Shown: positions 17,212 to 27,776 of the stretch, piece after piece
Position numbering within the stretch: the first letter of the stretch is position 1
How the letters are laid out: the number at the start of each line of letters is the position of its first letter
DNA from: Erythrobacter rubeus
GTDB lineage: Bacteria; Pseudomonadota; Alphaproteobacteria; Sphingomonadales; Sphingomonadaceae
Direction: 5' to 3'
Length of the DNA: 64,000 nt
NCBI RefSeq assembly: GCF_014705715.1
Contig: NZ_JACXLC010000001.1
Location: 1,904,457 to 1,968,456 of the forward strand
The notes under the pieces: model-generated
Seen by the model: the letters and a program-made list of their open reading frames with translations, nothing else
Database searches by the model: none
Told to the model about the DNA's origin: nothing
Program-made: the position numbers and the translations under genes

Positions 17212-18555
17212 TCAAAAGTATTCCTTGAGCGCGCGGAACAGGCGTCCCACCGCGAAAGTGCCGGGAGCAGATGGGCTGAAGCCGTGCGCTTCGTTGTACC
17301 GCCCCCCGATAGCGCGGATGTCGACAGGATCGTCCGCGGCGTAAAGGCACAGGCCAGCCAGCGTAGCGAAGCCCGGCGTGGCATGAGCCTCTGGCAAACC
17401 GGTCAAGGAAGGCGCGCGCCCGATCCGCACCGGCATGCCGAGCGCACTCTGAGTGAATTCGGCGAGACCTGCCAGCTCCGCGCCGCCGCCTGTCAGTACG
17501 ACCTGCCCGGCTCGCGAACCTGAAAAACCCATTTCCTTGAGCGATTTGCCGATTTCGCGCGTGAGCTCGGAAAGCTGCTGAGTCACGACGGAGACAAGTT
17601 CGGCGCGGGCGATACGGTTCTTGTCGTCGGCGCCGCGCGCGACCGGGCCGGACTTGCCCTCTTCCCAGCCGTCGTTGGGGCCGTTGACCGGGATCATCTC
17701 GCGGTGATCGCTCGGACTCGCGATTGCCGAGCCTGAGACGCATTTCAGCCGTTCGGCCTGGAACCGGCGGATGCCGAACGCGCTGGCGACCGCATCAGTG
17801 ATGTCGCCCGAGCCAATTGCGGCTGCGCGCAGGCCCAGCAGCATTCCGCCTGCAAAGACAGACACATTGGTCACGTCCGATCCGATCTCGACAAGCGCAA
17901 CGCCCAAATCGCGCTCCTCTTCAGAGAGGCACGCATATCCCGCGGCAAGCGGCGCTGCGACAACGCCCTCCACTTCGAGGTGTGCGCTTTGAACGGCTTC
18001 CATCAAATTGCGAACAGGCGCGCCGTCCGCAAGCATGACGTGCACGTCCACTCCCAGCCGTTCGGAATGGAGACCGCGCGGATTGGCGACACCATGCGCG
18101 CCGTCCAGCGTGTAATGGGCAGGCTGCGCGTGCAATACTGTGCGTCCGTCGGGTTGGATGGTGTCCCGAGCCGCGATCAGCAGGTGCTCGACATCTTCCT
18201 CTTCGATCCGTCTCCCGCCGATTTCAATTTCGACCTTGGACACCGTGCTTTCGAGGCCCGCACCCGAACATGCGATCCAGACGCTCTGCACGCTTTGCCC
18301 TGCGCTTTTCTCCGCCCTCTCCACCGCATCGCGAATGGCATAGGTGGCCGCGCGCATGTCGGTGACATATCCGCGCTTGACCCCTGCACTAGCCCGGTGG
18401 CCGGAGCCGAGCACGAGCAGGTCTCCGGTTTCGGTCTCACCCATGATCATGGCGGAGATGCGGAAGCTGCCAATATTGACGGCACCGAAAACCTTGGCGA
18501 GCCGCGCTTTTGATGGCGGCGTCTTGGTGCGGGGGCCGGTTCTGGAATTCGGCAT
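17212..18555 (-). CDS. ftsA: Cell division protein FtsA
   Basis: Actin-like ATPase that tethers FtsZ filaments to the membrane. The 447-residue protein has the phosphate-binding segment KVFGAVNIGSFRISAMI, the 1C-domain region with KRGYVTDMRAATYAIRDAV, the adenosine motif VVLTGGGAELAGL and a C-terminal amphipathic tail (VGRLFRALKEYF) that serves as the membrane-targeting helix. About 30 residues of basic N-terminal extension precede the core. Its start overlaps the ftsQ stop, so the two are translationally coupled. Confidence 0.96.
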   Translation of the reverse strand: MPNSRTGPRTKTPPSKARLAKVFGAVNIGSFRISAMIMGETETGDLLVLGSGHRASAGVKRGYVTDMRAATYAIRDAVERAEKSAGQSVQSVWIACSGAGLESTVSKVEIEIGGRRIEEEDVEHLLIAARDTIQPDGRTVLHAQPAHYTLDGAHGVANPRGLHSERLGVDVHVMLADGAPVRNLMEAVQSAHLEVEGVVAAPLAAGYACLSEEERDLGVALVEIGSDVTNVSVFAGGMLLGLRAAAIGSGDITDAVASAFGIRRFQAERLKCVSGSAIASPSDHREMIPVNGPNDGWEEGKSGPVARGADDKNRIARAELVSVVTQQLSELTREIGKSLKEMGFSGSRAGQVVLTGGGAELAGLAEFTQSALGMPVRIGRAPSLTGLPEAHATPGFATLAGLCLYAADDPVDIRAIGGRYNEAHGFSPSAPGTFAVGRLFRALKEYF

Positions 18556-19466
18556 CAGGGCGCGTTCTCGGCAAGCGTTTGCACAGCATCTGCGCGCCCC
18601 GGAATGCGCATATAGATGCGCGGCGGATCGCGCATGTCGAAACTGGCGACCTTGCCTCCGATCAGGCGGTTCTGCCCGTCCATCCGCGCGAACTTGACCA
18701 GCGCGGAGGCGGCTTCATCGTCGCCTTCGGGAAGCGCAAGCACTTGGTCGCTCTTGAACGTCACGTTCCAGCGGCGATTGCCGATCCACTCGGCGGACAC
18801 GACCTGCGGCTGAAGCGCGGGCGCTGCCGCGAGCAAACGGTCGAGACTGCCAACCTGTTTGGCCGAACCCGGCCCGGAAATCTTGAGCATGCCCGCAGCG
18901 GCCTCACGCGAGATAGGCGCAAGCTCGTGCCCGCCTGCATCGATCAGCATCAGCTTGTCGGGCTGTTCGAGCACGGCGTGCGGTTCCCGCTCGACGATGT
19001 CGATGGCGAGCGTTTCGGGCAGCTGCACCGAAACTCTCGCATCGGCAACCCATGGCAGTTCAAGCAGGTCGGCGCGCAGCTGCTCGATATCGACTTGCGG
19101 CATTGGCTGGTCGCGCCGTGCAAGTGCGCGGGCGTAAACCTCGCGCTCGTCCATCCGGTCGGTCCCGGTCACGCGCACATGGCGCACTTCGAAACCGGCG
19201 TCGGAGGCCATGTGTGCAACCTGTGCCTGCGCCATAGCGGGCACCCCGGCGAGATTAGCGATCACCCATGCGAGCGCAACCGCGCCGCCGATGATGATGG
19301 CGAGCCAGATGCGGCTCCACTGATCCTCGGTAAAGGGCAAGATGCCCATCGCGCTGTCAACGAACCCGGTCGTCTTGGCCTTGGCCCGGCGCGCTCCAGC
19401 GGCGCGACCCTGCGATTTGGCTGCGCGGCGGACGCCTTTGCTTCCGGAACGCTTGATCCTAGCCAT
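18555..19466 (-). CDS. ftsQ: Cell division protein FtsQ
   Basis: Bitopic inner-membrane divisome protein that bridges cytoplasmic and periplasmic components. The 303-residue protein has a very basic N-terminus of about 55 residues, one membrane helix (about 56-74, WLAIIIGGAVALAWVIANL), a POTRA domain (FEVRHVRVTGTDRMDEREVY onward) and the FtsQ beta domain to the end. ATG 19466 is preceded by AAAGGAGG six bases upstream, an unusually strong ribosome site within the cluster. It overlaps ddl by 8 bases and ftsA by one base. Confidence 0.93.
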   Translation of the reverse strand: MARIKRSGSKGVRRAAKSQGRAAGARRAKAKTTGFVDSAMGILPFTEDQWSRIWLAIIIGGAVALAWVIANLAGVPAMAQAQVAHMASDAGFEVRHVRVTGTDRMDEREVYARALARRDQPMPQVDIEQLRADLLELPWVADARVSVQLPETLAIDIVEREPHAVLEQPDKLMLIDAGGHELAPISREAAAGMLKISGPGSAKQVGSLDRLLAAAPALQPQVVSAEWIGNRRWNVTFKSDQVLALPEGDDEAASALVKFARMDGQNRLIGGKVASFDMRDPPRIYMRIPGRADAVQTLAENAP

Positions 19467-20430
19467 TATGCCCTCCTTTCGCGGCGTGCACCCGTAGTGC
19501 CTCGAGTACGATCATCTCGCATAGCTGCGGATAGTCGATCCCCGTATGCTTGGCCTGCTCCGGCACGAGGCTTAGCGGGGTCATGCCCGGCTGGGTATTC
19601 GTCTCGAGCACGAACAGCCCATCCTCACCCGCCTCGTCATCCCATCGGTAATCGGTCCGGCTCGTGCCGTGACAGCCAAGGACTTGGTGGGCCTTGATAG
19701 CATATTGTTCGCACAGCCGCGCGATCTCCGCCGGGATGTTTGCGGGGCAGACGTGCTGCGTGCGTCCTTCGGTATATTTGTGCTCGAAATCGTAGAAGCC
19801 GTTGTCGATGATGAGCTCGGTCACACCGAGCGCGCGCGGACCGTCCGCACTGTCGATCACGGCGGTCGTCAGTTCGCGCCCCCGGATGAAGGGCTCGGCG
19901 AGCAGCTCGGAGAAGTCCTGCCACGGACCCGCCGCATCGCGGGCAATCGGGTTGCCGGCATTGCTCTCTTCCGTGACGATGGCGACACCTACCGATGAGC
20001 CTTCATTGACCGGCTTAAGCACATATGGACGCGGCATTGGATCGCGTTCGAAGAGGTCCTCCGAGCGTACGATCCGCCCGCCGGGCATGGGGATGCCATG
20101 CGGGACGAGCGCCTGTTTGGTGAGCTGCTTATCAATCGCAATCACCGAAGTCGCGACCCCGGAATGGGTGTAAGGAATGCCCATGAGATCGAGCATGCCT
20201 TGCACGGTACCATCTTCCCCCGGCACGCCGTGCAGCGCGTTGAAGACGACATCGGGCGCAGCCTCCGCAATCCGCGCAGCAACATCGCGGTCCATATCAA
20301 TCTGGGTTACGCGGTGACCCCGGCTTTCAAGCGCATCGGCAACGCCATGTCCGGACATGAGCGATACCTCGCGCTCATTCGCCCAGCCGCCCAACAGGAC
20401 TGCGATGTGGAGGGGGTTGTCGGTGCTCAC
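19459..20430 (-). CDS. ddl: D-alanine--D-alanine ligase
   Basis: Makes the D-Ala-D-Ala dipeptide used by MurF. The 323-residue ATP-grasp protein has HIAVLLGGWANEREVSLMSG at the N-terminus (the D-Ala-binding site), VLKPVNEGSSVGV, and FVLETNTQPGMTPLSLVPEQ near the C-terminus. The GTG at 20430 is used because it overlaps the murB stop in a GTGA junction; the long upstream in-frame extension is an artefact of reading into murB. Confidence 0.95.
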   Translation of the reverse strand: MSTDNPLHIAVLLGGWANEREVSLMSGHGVADALESRGHRVTQIDMDRDVAARIAEAAPDVVFNALHGVPGEDGTVQGMLDLMGIPYTHSGVATSVIAIDKQLTKQALVPHGIPMPGGRIVRSEDLFERDPMPRPYVLKPVNEGSSVGVAIVTEESNAGNPIARDAAGPWQDFSELLAEPFIRGRELTTAVIDSADGPRALGVTELIIDNGFYDFEHKYTEGRTQHVCPANIPAEIARLCEQYAIKAHQVLGCHGTSRTDYRWDDEAGEDGLFVLETNTQPGMTPLSLVPEQAKHTGIDYPQLCEMIVLEALRVHAAKGGHNG

Positions 20431-21401
20431 GGTCGGCCAACCCGTTGGATTTCCCATTCCAGCGCGATGCCGGAATTCTTGAACACGCGCTCGCGCACTT
20501 CCTCGCCCAGCCCTTCGATATCGGCGCTGGTTGCTTCGCCTGTGTTTATGAGGAAGTTGGTATGCTTCTCGCTCACCTGTGCGCCGCCCTTTGTCATGCC
20601 GCGGCACCCGGCCTCATCGACCAGCTGCCACGCTTTTTGTCCTTCCGGGTTCTTGAAGGTCGATCCGCCCGTCTTTGTGCGCAGCGGCTGCGAGTTTTCG
20701 CGGGCTTCGGCAATACGGTCCATTTCCGCGCCGATCTCGTCGGGATTGCCCGGCGTTCCTTCGAACCGAGCGGACACGACGACCGCACCATCGGGCAAAG
20801 CAGAGTGGCGGTAGGTGTAATGGAGATCGGCATTGGGGAGCGTGACCAGCTCACCATCGGGCATGATGACATCGCAGTCGATCAGAATGTCGGAAACCTC
20901 GCGGCCATAGGCGCCGCCGTTCATCCGCACGAACCCGCCGACAGTGCCCGGAATGCCGCGCAGGAATTCCAGACCCGCAATTCCGGCATCGCGGGCAGTC
21001 GATGCAGCGAGGATGCCGGGTGTCCCTGCCCCGCAGGTAAGCGTGTTTTCGCCCGTCACCTCGCATTCGGAGAACGGTTTTCCCAACCGGATCACGATGC
21101 CCGGCACGCCGCCGTCGCGGATAATCAGATTGGACCCGAGGCCAAGCGCCATGACCGGCATCGAGCCGCCAAGCCGCTCCATGAAAAGTCTCAGATCGCC
21201 GAGATCGGCGGGCTCGAACAGCCAGTCTGCCGCCCCTCCGCTTTTGAACCAGACCAGCTTTTTCAGCGGCGCTTCGCGGGTCAGATCGCCGCGAATGCCC
21301 TCGATTGGCACGGGCGCGTCCACTCCGCCCTCGACCGCGCAGGTCGGTGCAGATCCATCGTCTCTGTCGAACCAGTCGCCGGGTTGAACCATATCGCTCA
21401 T
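20427..21401 (-). CDS. murB: UDP-N-acetylmuramate dehydrogenase
   Basis: FAD-dependent reduction of UDP-GlcNAc-enolpyruvate to UDP-MurNAc. The 324-residue protein contains the FAD-binding signature [14 protein letters not shown], the [18 protein letters not shown] loop and the C-terminal [10 protein letters not shown] with the catalytic serine region, as in type II (UDP-MurNAc) enzymes. ATG 21401 overlaps the murC stop (ATGA), which sets the start; earlier in-frame starts fall in murC. Confidence 0.95.
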   Translation of the reverse strand: MSDMVQPGDWFDRDDGSAPTCAVEGGVDAPVPIEGIRGDLTREAPLKKLVWFKSGGAADWLFEPADLGDLRLFMERLGGSMPVMALGLGSNLIIRDGGVPGIVIRLGKPFSECEVTGENTLTCGAGTPGILAASTARDAGIAGLEFLRGIPGTVGGFVRMNGGAYGREVSDILIDCDVIMPDGELVTLPNADLHYTYRHSALPDGAVVVSARFEGTPGNPDEIGAEMDRIAEARENSQPLRTKTGGSTFKNPEGQKAWQLVDEAGCRGMTKGGAQVSEKHTNFLINTGEATSADIEGLGEEVRERVFKNSGIALEWEIQRVGRP

Positions 21402-22834
21402 GCACCCCGTTCTGAGTCGATTGCGCTCGCAAGGCCAGCGGCCCACCGGGTGATATCCCCCGCGCCGAGGCATACAATCATGTCACCTGCGCCGATTTCG
21501 CCTGCGAGCGTGCGCGCAAGGTCACTCTCATCCTCGATCGTCGCCGCGGATCGGTGCCCGCGCGACTTGAGACCGGATACCAGCCCGGCTGCGTCCGCGC
21601 CTTCGATCGGGTCCTCTCCCGCTTCGTAAACCGGCGTCACGTAGACGATGTCGGCGTCATTGAAGCAGGTCTGGAAGTCGTCCATCAGATCGTTCAGCCG
21701 GGTGTAGCGGTGCGGCTGCGCGACAGCGATCACCCGCCCTCCTGCGCCGGCGGCATCAACCTGTTCGCGCGCTGCGCCGAGCACCGCGCTGATTTCGACC
21801 GGGTGGTGCGCGTAATCGTCGATAATCGTGGCAGCGCCCGTGTCGAATGGCACTGTACCGACCTTGGTAAACCGGCGGCGCACCCCGCCGAAGCTCGCAA
21901 AGCCGTTGCAGATCACATCGTCGGGGCAACCCATCTCGACCGAAACCGCGATTGCCGCCAGCGCATTCTGGACATTGTGCTTGCCCGGCATCGGCAGGTG
22001 GACGCCTTCGATCCGGCGATCCTCTTCGCCGCGCTGGCGAACGATGACGTCGAACGTGTTGCCGCCATCCTTTGGGCGAATGTTGACCCCGCAAATGTCC
22101 GCTTGCAGCGAAAAGCCGTAGGTCAGCACCTTGCGGTCGCGAACCTGGCTGATCACGGCCTGCACTTCAGGGTGGTCGATACAGAGGATCGCTGCGCCGT
22201 AAAACGGCACATTGTGAATGAATTCGACGAAGGCCTTCTTCACACCGTCGAAATCACCGTAGTGATCCAGGTGCTCGGGATCGATATTGGTGACGACCGC
22301 GATGGTCCCGTCGAGCCTCAGAAAACTGCCGTCGCTTTCATCCGCCTCGACCACCATCCAGTCGCTGTCGCCAAGCCGCGCGTTGGATCCGTATTGCTCA
22401 ATGATGCCGCCATTGATCACCGTCGGATCGATACCTCCGCAATCAAGAAGGCTGGCGATCATGCTCGTCGTGGTGGTCTTCCCATGCGTCCCCGCGACCG
22501 CAACCGTCGATTTCAGCCGCATCAATTCGGCGAGCATCTCCGCCCGCCGCACCACCGGCGTACGGGTCTCAAGCGCGTGCGCAACTTCGGGATTGGTCCG
22601 GCGCACGGCGCTTGAGGTAACGACCACGCCTGCCCCTTCGACGTTCTTCTCATCGTGGCCGATCTTGACCGAAATGCCCTGCTCTCGCAGCCGATCGACG
22701 GTCGGGCCCTCCTTAATGTCGCTGCCCTGGACCGTGTAGCCAAGGTTGTTCATGACCTCGGCGATGCCGGACATGCCGATCCCGCCGATGCCGACGAAGT
22801 GGACGACACCAATATCGGTGGGAACACCCTTCAT
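21398..22834 (-). CDS. murC: UDP-N-acetylmuramate--L-alanine ligase
   Basis: Adds L-alanine to UDP-MurNAc. The 478-residue Mur ligase shows [17 protein letters not shown] at the Rossmann N-domain, the P-loop [16 protein letters not shown], and the conserved [18 protein letters not shown] and [10 protein letters not shown] segments in the C-terminal domains. ATG 22834 overlaps the murG stop (ATGA). Regulated as part of the dcw transcript; no separate promoter is visible. Confidence 0.96.
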   Translation of the reverse strand: MKGVPTDIGVVHFVGIGGIGMSGIAEVMNNLGYTVQGSDIKEGPTVDRLREQGISVKIGHDEKNVEGAGVVVTSSAVRRTNPEVAHALETRTPVVRRAEMLAELMRLKSTVAVAGTHGKTTTTSMIASLLDCGGIDPTVINGGIIEQYGSNARLGDSDWMVVEADESDGSFLRLDGTIAVVTNIDPEHLDHYGDFDGVKKAFVEFIHNVPFYGAAILCIDHPEVQAVISQVRDRKVLTYGFSLQADICGVNIRPKDGGNTFDVIVRQRGEEDRRIEGVHLPMPGKHNVQNALAAIAVSVEMGCPDDVICNGFASFGGVRRRFTKVGTVPFDTGAATIIDDYAHHPVEISAVLGAAREQVDAAGAGGRVIAVAQPHRYTRLNDLMDDFQTCFNDADIVYVTPVYEAGEDPIEGADAAGLVSGLKSRGHRSAATIEDESDLARTLAGEIGAGDMIVCLGAGDITRWAAGLASAIDSERGA

Positions 22835-24054
22835 GCTGCGCGGTCTTTCGTGGTTCCCTGACCAGCAGGAGCGCCCTGTGTCGCTCCGCGCGCATTGTTT
22901 CCGCCGACGCGGATGACGTCCATCAGATCGATGCCGCTCATGCTTTCGACGAGATCGGCAAGGTCGCGCGCTGCATGCGGGCGGCCGCAATTCCACGCGC
23001 CGTGGGCGGCGTTTGCGAGGCTTGCCGGGTTCTGCGCCATGGCTTGGATTTGCTTTGCCAGTTCTTTCGGCGTGAATTTCGCCTGCCGGATCATGCGCGC
23101 GCCGCCCGCCTTGGTGATTTCGCGGGTATTGACCGCCTGGTGGTCGTCGGTCGCGATAGGCAGCGGAACCAGTATGCCCGGTCGGCCGACGGCGGTGAGT
23201 TCCGCGATGGTCGAAGCGCCAGCTCGCCCGATGAATAAATGGGTGTCGGCCAGCCGATCGTCCATATCTTCGAAATAGGTGCCAAGCTCGGCGGGGATGT
23301 CATGATTGGCGTAACGTTCGCGCACGCGGTCGACATCTTCGCTGCGGCATTGCTGCGTGACCTGCAGGCGTTGGCGGATCGCGGGAGGCAGCATGGCCAA
23401 CCCATCGGGCACCACATCGGAAAGGACGCTCGCCCCCTGGCTTCCGCCCGTCACAAGTACCCTCAGCAGACCATCCTCTGTAAAGGGCGGGAATTCCTCA
23501 TCGCGCAGGGAAAGCAGCGCCTCGCGCACCGGATTGCCGACTAGGTGAGCCTTATCGAGATGCTTGGCATCGAGGCGTTCGACTTCGGGATAGGACGTGG
23601 CGATCGCGTCCACCCGGCTTGCAAACAACCGGTTGACCCGGCCCAGCACCGCGTTCTGCTCATGGATCACGGTGGGGATGTTGGCGGAGGTCGCCGCGAG
23701 CAGCGCAGGCAGCGCCGGATAGCCACCGAAACCGATCACGGCGGCAGGCTCGAAACTTTCGAACAGGCGGAGCGCCATATTGCGCCCTTCCCAGACCAGC
23801 TTGGCGCCTCGGAACCATTGCAGCGGGTTCTTGCCGAACCGGCCTGCGGGAAGGACATGCGCTGTGAGTCCGGAGGGCTTGCCGGGAATGTTAGCCCCGC
23901 GCGCATCGGTTATAAGAGCGACATGATGCCCGCGGGCCTGCAATTCGGTGGCAAGCGCGAAAGCGGGTATCAGGTGTCCGCCGGTCCCGCCCGCTGCGAG
24001 CACGAAATGGCGGCTTGCGCCGGTGGGCACATGCTGTTTCGTTTCACCGCTCAT
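22831..24054 (-). CDS. murG: UDP-GlcNAc:lipid I N-acetylglucosaminyltransferase
   Basis: Peripheral membrane glycosyltransferase that turns lipid I into lipid II. The 407-residue protein has the GT28 glycine loop [30 protein letters not shown], a second loop [15 protein letters not shown], and the sugar-binding segment [17 protein letters not shown]. It is roughly 50 residues longer than E. coli MurG, with a C-terminal Gly/Ala/Gln-rich tail. The start overlaps the ftsW stop (ATGA). Confidence 0.95.
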   Translation of the reverse strand: MSGETKQHVPTGASRHFVLAAGGTGGHLIPAFALATELQARGHHVALITDARGANIPGKPSGLTAHVLPAGRFGKNPLQWFRGAKLVWEGRNMALRLFESFEPAAVIGFGGYPALPALLAATSANIPTVIHEQNAVLGRVNRLFASRVDAIATSYPEVERLDAKHLDKAHLVGNPVREALLSLRDEEFPPFTEDGLLRVLVTGGSQGASVLSDVVPDGLAMLPPAIRQRLQVTQQCRSEDVDRVRERYANHDIPAELGTYFEDMDDRLADTHLFIGRAGASTIAELTAVGRPGILVPLPIATDDHQAVNTREITKAGGARMIRQAKFTPKELAKQIQAMAQNPASLANAAHGAWNCGRPHAARDLADLVESMSGIDLMDVIRVGGNNARGATQGAPAGQGTTKDRAA

Positions 24055-25295
24055 GCTCGGTCCTCCCTCGCGCCCGATTTCGGGCGCTCGAACAAGTCTT
24101 TCAATCCGCTGCTTTCCCGTTCAAGAAACGGGTTTCGCCGAGTGATCGCCAAAAGCAGCCCGATGGTGAAACACACGGCAAGCGTAGACGATCCGCCATA
24201 ACTGATTAGCGGCAAGGTCATGCCCTTCGATGGGAACAGTTGCAGGTTCACCAGGATGTTGATGAACGCCTGACCACCGATTTGCGTGACCAGCCCCGCG
24301 CCCGCGAGCAGCGCGAACAGATTGTCTTCATCGACCAGCCGCATGAGCGCCTTGCCGATGATCGCGAGATACACCAGCACGATGAGCCCGCACATTAACA
24401 GCCCGAATTCCTCGCCGACGACCGAGAAGATATAATCGGTGTGCGCCTCCGGCAGGTTCATTTTTCGGATGCCCAACCACAATCCGCTTCCTGTCCAGCC
24501 GCCTGCCAACAATGTCCGCTGTGCGAGGTCCACCTGGTCGAACGCGGTCCCGCCGCCTAGGAATGAATCGATCCGGTAGCGCGCATTGTCATAGAAGAAA
24601 TAGGCCGCCGTAATCGACACGAGGCCGAGGCCGATCAGCGCGCCGATACGCTGGATCGAAACGCCAGCAAGCAGCACCAGCACGAACCAGATTCCGCCAA
24701 ACAGGATCGTCGCGCCCAGGTTCGGCTGCATCATCAGCAGGCCAGCGACCAGCGCCATGATCGCGGTGACGAAAGTCAGCACGGGAAGGTTCTGATCCCG
24801 CAGACGCCACGACAATATCCACGCGAGCATGATCGCAAAGCCTGGTTTCAGGAACTCCGATGGCTGCAGGGACATGCCGAATTCAAGCCAGCGCCGCGCG
24901 CCGTTCTTTTCAACGCCAATGAACGGCACTAGGAACAGCAAGAACAAGAAACCACCGAAAGCGAGAATGCCTAACCTCCGCGCGGAGTCCCGATCGAGGA
25001 AGGACACGCCGATCATCCCGACAATGCCCAGTGCCTGCCACATCACGTGCTGGCGCAAGTAGTAGAACTCGCTCACCGTGACACCGCGCCGGCCTAGCTG
25101 TTCTGCCGCAGCGGGCGCTGCCGCAGCAACCGCAACCGTGCCGAGCGCCATGAGAAGCAGGACCAGCAGCAGCAGCCCCTTGTCCACTTCGCGCCACCAA
25201 ATGCGCGCATGTTCGCTCCACGCGCGCCGCGACACCATTCCTGCGCGGCCCGCGCTATCTGGGCGCGTCGGGGCGAAAGTGCCCGCGCCGCTCAT
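24051..25295 (-). CDS. ftsW: Lipid II polymerase FtsW (SEDS family)
   Basis: Septal peptidoglycan glycosyltransferase with about ten membrane helices, working with FtsI. The 414-residue protein has a soluble N-terminus of about 38 residues and the SEDS motifs GARRWLEFGMSLQPSEFLKP and VGEEFGLLMCGLIVL, ending with FPSKGMTLPLISYGGSS. These distinguish FtsW/RodA; cluster context assigns FtsW. The start overlaps the murD stop (ATGA). Confidence 0.95.
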   Translation of the reverse strand: MSGAGTFAPTRPDSAGRAGMVSRRAWSEHARIWWREVDKGLLLLVLLLMALGTVAVAAAAPAAAEQLGRRGVTVSEFYYLRQHVMWQALGIVGMIGVSFLDRDSARRLGILAFGGFLFLLFLVPFIGVEKNGARRWLEFGMSLQPSEFLKPGFAIMLAWILSWRLRDQNLPVLTFVTAIMALVAGLLMMQPNLGATILFGGIWFVLVLLAGVSIQRIGALIGLGLVSITAAYFFYDNARYRIDSFLGGGTAFDQVDLAQRTLLAGGWTGSGLWLGIRKMNLPEAHTDYIFSVVGEEFGLLMCGLIVLVYLAIIGKALMRLVDEDNLFALLAGAGLVTQIGGQAFINILVNLQLFPSKGMTLPLISYGGSSTLAVCFTIGLLLAITRRNPFLERESSGLKDLFERPKSGAREDRA

Positions 25296-26677
25296 GACCC
25301 GTTCACCGCATCAGGGTCGACTGAGCATTCAACGTTTTCCGCCATCACGCCGACAAGCTGTCGAAAGTGCTCGCCGCGCTTTTCGTAGTCACGGAACTGG
25401 TCGAAGCTGGCGCAGGCCGGCGAAAACAGCACGATGTCGCCGGGCTGCGCGGCGGCGCGGCTACGGCTGACCGCTTCACTCACAAGCTCGCAGCGTTCGA
25501 CATTGGGGATCTTGTCAGACAGAAGGTCGGCGAACATCGGCCCGGCTTCACCGACGGTGTAAGCGGCGGCGATATTGCGGAGATGATCGGCGGTTTCACC
25601 GAGCCCCTCCTCCTTGGCCAGCCCGCCCACGATCCAGTGAATCCGCCGCTCGCCGCCGCGAATGTCCGGCTTTGGCGGAAAAGCGGCGAGCGCAGGCGCA
25701 GCCGATGCCGGATTCGTCGCCTTGCTATCGTTGATGTAGAGCACCCCGCCTTCTTCGCACACGATCTCCATCCGGTGCGGAAGATTTCGGAAACGGGGCA
25801 GTGCGTGGCGCCATTGCGTTTCGGTAACGCCAAGTTCTTCGGCGAGCGCAACCGCGACGGCCACATTCTCGAGATTGTGCGGCCCCTGCAGACCCGGCCA
25901 CTCGGCCTGCATCTCGGCGAAGCGTTCAAGATTTGCAGCGACAGCGCGGCCCGTCGGCCTGCGCGACTGCTCGGCCCGCATGATCGCGCCAGCAGGTTCC
26001 GCCGTGGAGCCGAACACCGCAAATTGCCCCGACCCCTGCATCGCGAACAGACGGCCCTTGGCAAAGGCGTAATCCTCAAAGCCATCATAGCGGTCGAGAT
26101 GATCGGGCGTGATGTTGGTGAGCGCCGCCGCCTCGCACGCCAGCGAGCGCGTCAGGTCGATCTGATAGCTCGACAGTTCGAGAACATAGACGCCGACGCC
26201 CTGCTCATTCGGTTGAAGCGGTTCCTGCGCAAGGATCGGCTCGCCTATATTGCCGCCCAGCACTGTGGGGATGCCTGCCATTTCGAGGATATGATGCAGC
26301 AGCGCGACAGTCGTCGATTTGCCATTGGTGCCTGTCACGCCGACGACCTTGTGCTCGGTCAGGTCACCGCGCGCCATGGCAAACAGTTCGACGTCACCGA
26401 TCACGGGAACGCCATATCTCCCGGCATGCGGTTTGATTGGATGGGTATTGAGCGGGACACCAGGGGAGACGACGATCCCGTCATATCCGGTGAGGTCGAG
26501 CCCGAGCGGGTCGGCAAGCGTGCAGCGCCCCTCGAATGGTTCGCGCGCTACGTCTTGACGGTCCCAGGCGGTGACCTCGGCTCCGCTTGCCAGCAGTGCC
26601 TCGACCGCTGCCGCACCCGATCGCGCCAGGCCGAGCACGGCGTAGCGTTTGTCGGCAAAGGCGGAGGAGGTGATCAC
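25292..26677 (-). CDS. murD: UDP-N-acetylmuramoylalanine--D-glutamate ligase
   Basis: Adds D-glutamate to UDP-MurNAc-L-Ala. The 461-residue ligase contains YAVLGLARSGAAAVEALL, the P-loop GVTGTNGKSTTVALLHHIL, the NITPDHLDRYDGF motif, and INDSKATNPASAAPALAAF, as in MurD. Translation begins at a GTG (26677), ten bases after the mraY stop, one of the few non-overlapping junctions in the cluster. Confidence 0.95.
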   Translation of the reverse strand: MITSSAFADKRYAVLGLARSGAAAVEALLASGAEVTAWDRQDVAREPFEGRCTLADPLGLDLTGYDGIVVSPGVPLNTHPIKPHAGRYGVPVIGDVELFAMARGDLTEHKVVGVTGTNGKSTTVALLHHILEMAGIPTVLGGNIGEPILAQEPLQPNEQGVGVYVLELSSYQIDLTRSLACEAAALTNITPDHLDRYDGFEDYAFAKGRLFAMQGSGQFAVFGSTAEPAGAIMRAEQSRRPTGRAVAANLERFAEMQAEWPGLQGPHNLENVAVAVALAEELGVTETQWRHALPRFRNLPHRMEIVCEEGGVLYINDSKATNPASAAPALAAFPPKPDIRGGERRIHWIVGGLAKEEGLGETADHLRNIAAAYTVGEAGPMFADLLSDKIPNVERCELVSEAVSRSRAAAQPGDIVLFSPACASFDQFRDYEKRGEHFRQLVGVMAENVECSVDPDAVNGS

Positions 26678-26687
26678 GGTCGCCGCT

Positions 26688-27758
26688 TCACCTCAGCTTC
26701 AAGGTAGAGAGGCCGATCATCGCGAGGATGATGGCGATGATCCAGAACCGGATGACGACCTTGCTTTCGCTCCAGCCGAGCTGTTCGAAATGGTGATGGA
26801 TCGGCGCCATGCGGAACACGCGCCGCCCCGTTCGCTTGAACCAGAACACCTGCACGATCACCGAGACCGCTTCGAGCACGAACAGACCGCCGACAATCGC
26901 GAGCACCACCTCGTGATGACTGGCAACCGCGATAGCTCCAAGCGCTCCGCCGAGCGCGAGACTGCCGGTATCGCCCATGAACACCGCCGCCGGCGGCGCA
27001 TTGAACCAGAGGAAGGCGAGGCCCGCCCCCATGATCGCGGCGGCAAACACTGCCAGTTCGCCTGCCCCTTCGACATGCGGAATGCCGAGATATTCGGAAT
27101 AGTCGACCCGGCCAACCAGATAAGCGATCAGCGCGAAGGTGCCTGCCGCGATGATCACCGGCATGATCGCAAGGCCATCCAGCCCGTCAGTCAGATTCAC
27201 CGCATTGCCCGCGCCGACGATTACAAAGGCGGCAAACACATAATAGAAGGGCCCCAGCGGGATTTCGACGTCGGAGAAAAACGGTACGTAAAGGTTCGTG
27301 CTGATCTGGCTGACGATCAGGTACGAAGCGATGCCTGCCACGATGAATTCGAACAGCAGGCGCACCTTGCCGGAAAGCCCTGCATGGCTGTTCTTCGAAA
27401 CCTTGTCGTAATCGTCGAGAAATCCGATGAACCCGAAACCGATCGTGACCGCGAGACATGCCCATACAAACGGGCTGCGCAAATCCATCCACAGCAGCAG
27501 CGCAAATGTGAGAGCGATCAATATCATCAGCCCGCCCATGGTCGGCGTGCCGCGTTTGGCGAGGTGGCTCTGCGGCCCGTCTTCGCGAATTGGCTGCCCC
27601 TTGCCCTGACGCACGCGCAGCATGTTGATGAAGCGCGGCCCGATGATGAGCCCGAAGATCAGCGCCGTCATCAACGTCGCGCCGAAGCGGAACGTCTGAT
27701 AGCGCACGAGGTTGAGTGCCCCTTCGAAGCCCAGCCATTCAGCGAGTAGATAGAGCAT
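26688..27758 (-). CDS. mraY: Phospho-N-acetylmuramoyl-pentapeptide transferase
   Basis: Integral membrane enzyme that moves phospho-MurNAc-pentapeptide to undecaprenyl phosphate, forming lipid I. The 356-residue protein has about ten helices, the catalytic aspartate pair in [28 protein letters not shown], and the cytoplasmic loop [16 protein letters not shown]. All are diagnostic. It begins 18 bases after the murF stop. Confidence 0.97.
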   Translation of the reverse strand: MLYLLAEWLGFEGALNLVRYQTFRFGATLMTALIFGLIIGPRFINMLRVRQGKGQPIREDGPQSHLAKRGTPTMGGLMILIALTFALLLWMDLRSPFVWACLAVTIGFGFIGFLDDYDKVSKNSHAGLSGKVRLLFEFIVAGIASYLIVSQISTNLYVPFFSDVEIPLGPFYYVFAAFVIVGAGNAVNLTDGLDGLAIMPVIIAAGTFALIAYLVGRVDYSEYLGIPHVEGAGELAVFAAAIMGAGLAFLWFNAPPAAVFMGDTGSLALGGALGAIAVASHHEVVLAIVGGLFVLEAVSVIVQVFWFKRTGRRVFRMAPIHHHFEQLGWSESKVVIRFWIIAIILAMIGLSTLKLR

Positions 27759-27776
27759 CCAGGTCCTTCGCCCCGC

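Noticed and set aside
25367-26707. Long open frame (446 codons) opposite murD
   Set aside because: The murD frame has all Mur-ligase motifs. The opposite frame is a codon-bias shadow without motifs.
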